64,000 bases of DNA from positions 1,673,001 through 1,737,000 of the forward strand of contig NZ_BIFR01000001.1 in assembly GCF_003967535.1 (NCBI RefSeq), written 5' to 3'. A model generated the notes under the pieces. That model did not search any database, had not been told where the DNA came from, and saw nothing but the letters and a program-made list of their open reading frames with translations. Both the position numbers and the translations under genes were made by a program. Source of the stretch: Tengunoibacter tsumagoiensis (lineage in GTDB: Bacteria; Chloroflexota; Ktedonobacteria; Ktedonobacterales; Ktedonobacteraceae). Below, in pieces: positions 63,007-64,000 of this stretch. The stretch's first letter is position 1. Each line of letters begins with the position of its first letter.

Positions 63007-63060
63007 AACGGCCATCATGAATGATGGGCACGACGTGTTCAGGCGATACATTGCTTATGA
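63007..63060. repeat. Partial copy of the palindromic repeat family
   Basis: ACGGCCATCATGAATGATGGG matches the start of the units at 52572 and 52775, less one base. The remainder (GGCGATACATTGCTTATGA) is a diverged version of the following hairpin. Confidence 0.75.
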
Positions 63061-63199
63061 GGTTGTAGATTATAGTGTCTGAGGACCTTCATAAGCAACG
63101 AGCAATAATTTGTTCTCTGGATGGTCTCCATGGGCTCCTGGATGGAATCCAACGGAAGAGCATTTGCATCTGTTCTCTAGCGTTAATCGTATACAGTAA

Positions 63200-63445
63200 T
63201 GGTGGTTTAGCATCGACAATGCTTCATCAAGCGAGGAAACTATTTACAAGCTAACGGATGCATTCTACCCTGAACCTCTTCATATTGTGCAGATAGTGGC
63301 CGTGTTGACTTGTATCAATGATCTTGTTACACTGAGTTTGCATAAAGGAAAGCCTGTTAATCTTCTAAAAGAATTCTATCAACTGTTTGTTTCTTTTCGA
63401 GCATCTGAATGCGCATTACGCATCTCTACAATCCGTTTTCTCTAA
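63200..63445 (+). pseudogene. Possible degraded gene between the Clp gene and the PAS gene
   Basis: An 81-codon frame with protein-like composition (containing K-L-T-D-A-F-Y-P-E-P-L-H and V-N-L-L-K-E-F-Y-Q-L) lacks an upstream start and ribosome site. The same frame continues upstream beyond a TAA (63197-63199). It may be a decayed reading frame or chance. No family was recognised. Confidence 0.2.
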
Positions 63446-63507
63446 ATCAGAAGGGGGGAGAGCACTGGCATGATCAAGTACAAGTAGAACATGCCAGATG
63501 AGCAAAT

Positions 63508-64000
63508 ATGGTTTCATCACATAATACATTCAGACCAGAGCCACCAGAAGATGCTAAAAGTGCGTTACTGCAGCAATTAAAAGAGAGTGAAGCGCGGTTT
63601 CAGATGCTATTTGAGCATGTTGCTGTAGGTATGGCTTTTGTGGGCATTCAAGGCCAATGGCTCCAGGTCAATCAAAAATTATGTTCCATTATTGGCTATA
63701 GCCATGAAGAGCTGTTGTCTCATTCTTTTCAAGAGATAACTCACCCTGATGATCTTGAAACTGATCTGAATTTTGTCCAGAGTCTGCTGGATGGTCATAG
63801 TGAAACGTATGCGCTGGAGAAACGCTATATTCGCAAAGATGGCTCAATTATTTGGATTAACCTGACAGTCTCGCTGGTGCGAGATGAGATGAACAGACCA
63901 CTTTATTTTATCTCTGTTGTTGAGGATATTTCTGAGCGCAAACGTGTTGAGGCAGAATCGATGGCCCATGCCAGTCAGTTAGAAGCGATCCTGTCGGCCA
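63508..64000 (+). CDS. PAS-domain signalling protein, N-terminal part
   Basis: The gene starts at ATG 63508 and is open to the window end (164 codons). After a short Pro-rich tail, residues about 25-145 form a PAS fold with PAC: E-S-E-A-R-F-Q-M-L-F-E-H, G-Y-S-H-E-E-L, T-H-P-D-D-L, R-Y-I-R-K-D-G-S, V-E-D-I-S-E-R-K. A coiled coil begins after it. This is the typical start of a PAS histidine kinase or diguanylate cyclase; the output domain lies outside the window. AT-rich non-coding sequence precedes it. Confidence 0.88.
   Translation, partial: MVSSHNTFRPEPPEDAKSALLQQLKESEARFQMLFEHVAVGMAFVGIQGQWLQVNQKLCSIIGYSHEELLSHSFQEITHPDDLETDLNFVQSLLDGHSETYALEKRYIRKDGSIIWINLTVSLVRDEMNRPLYFISVVEDISERKRVEAESMAHASQLEAILSA

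Noticed and set aside
62808..63051. Overlapping frames on both strands with similar peptides
   Set aside because: They result from the 28-bp inverted repeat being read in both directions.

Overview
The window looks like chromosome of a multicellular, spore-forming type of Chloroflexota, most likely class Ktedonobacteria. This is inferred from gene content and style, not from a marker gene. The clues are several Hanks-type Ser/Thr kinases, FHA proteins and zinc-ribbon membrane proteins, a sensor kinase of the HisKA_2 type, a clustered glycosyltransferase operon, moderate GC, many intergenic palindromic repeats and an actinobacterial-style T-box. No rRNA, tRNA, CRISPR array or complete insertion sequence was recognised.

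Layout. 0-9 kb is a signalling block: the end of an FHA gene, an FHA protein with Trp/Gln-rich repeats, a Ser/Thr kinase with zinc ribbons, a response regulator plus GAF/GAF histidine kinase, and two tandem paralogous zinc-ribbon membrane proteins. 8.4-11.7 kb is a minus-strand group (DapA-family aldolase, membrane J-domain protein, CBS/CorC protein), followed by an Rpn-type PD-(D/E)xK gene. 13-25 kb holds central nitrogen and carbon metabolism: gltB, a membrane Ser/Thr kinase, an APC permease and ppc. A 50-residue membrane peptide gene follows. 25.4-29.2 kb has a secreted amidase and a large membrane-anchored protein of unknown role.

29.4-36.5 kb is the most coherent system in the window. 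A promoter and a T-box leader with a readable Arg (CGC) specifier precede an operon of four genes: an unassigned P-loop NTPase, an N-acylornithine-type carbamoyltransferase, carA and carB. The carbamoyltransferase has Ile where acetylornithine enzymes carry Glu. This suggests arginine-responsive synthesis through an acylated ornithine, with an extra uncharacterised enzyme.

36.6-41.7 kb is a glycosyltransferase operon with a HIT protein and a zinc-ribbon/HTH-like protein. 42.1-46.1 kb has a Tat-exported DUF5648-like protein and a striking fusion of a Ser/Thr pseudokinase to a DinG-type Fe-S helicase. 46.5-50.8 kb is an AT-rich accessory stretch with an RHS-repeat fragment and several small orphan membrane proteins. 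50.9-52.6 kb pairs an NrtR-like Nudix regulator (with a clear promoter/operator) with a nicotinamidase. 52.6-53.1 kb is an array of palindromic repeats. 53.1-62.8 kb carries an unknown membrane protein, a HAD hydrolase, an RND exporter, prfA and a ClpE-like ATPase. The window ends in repeats and the start of a PAS-domain protein.
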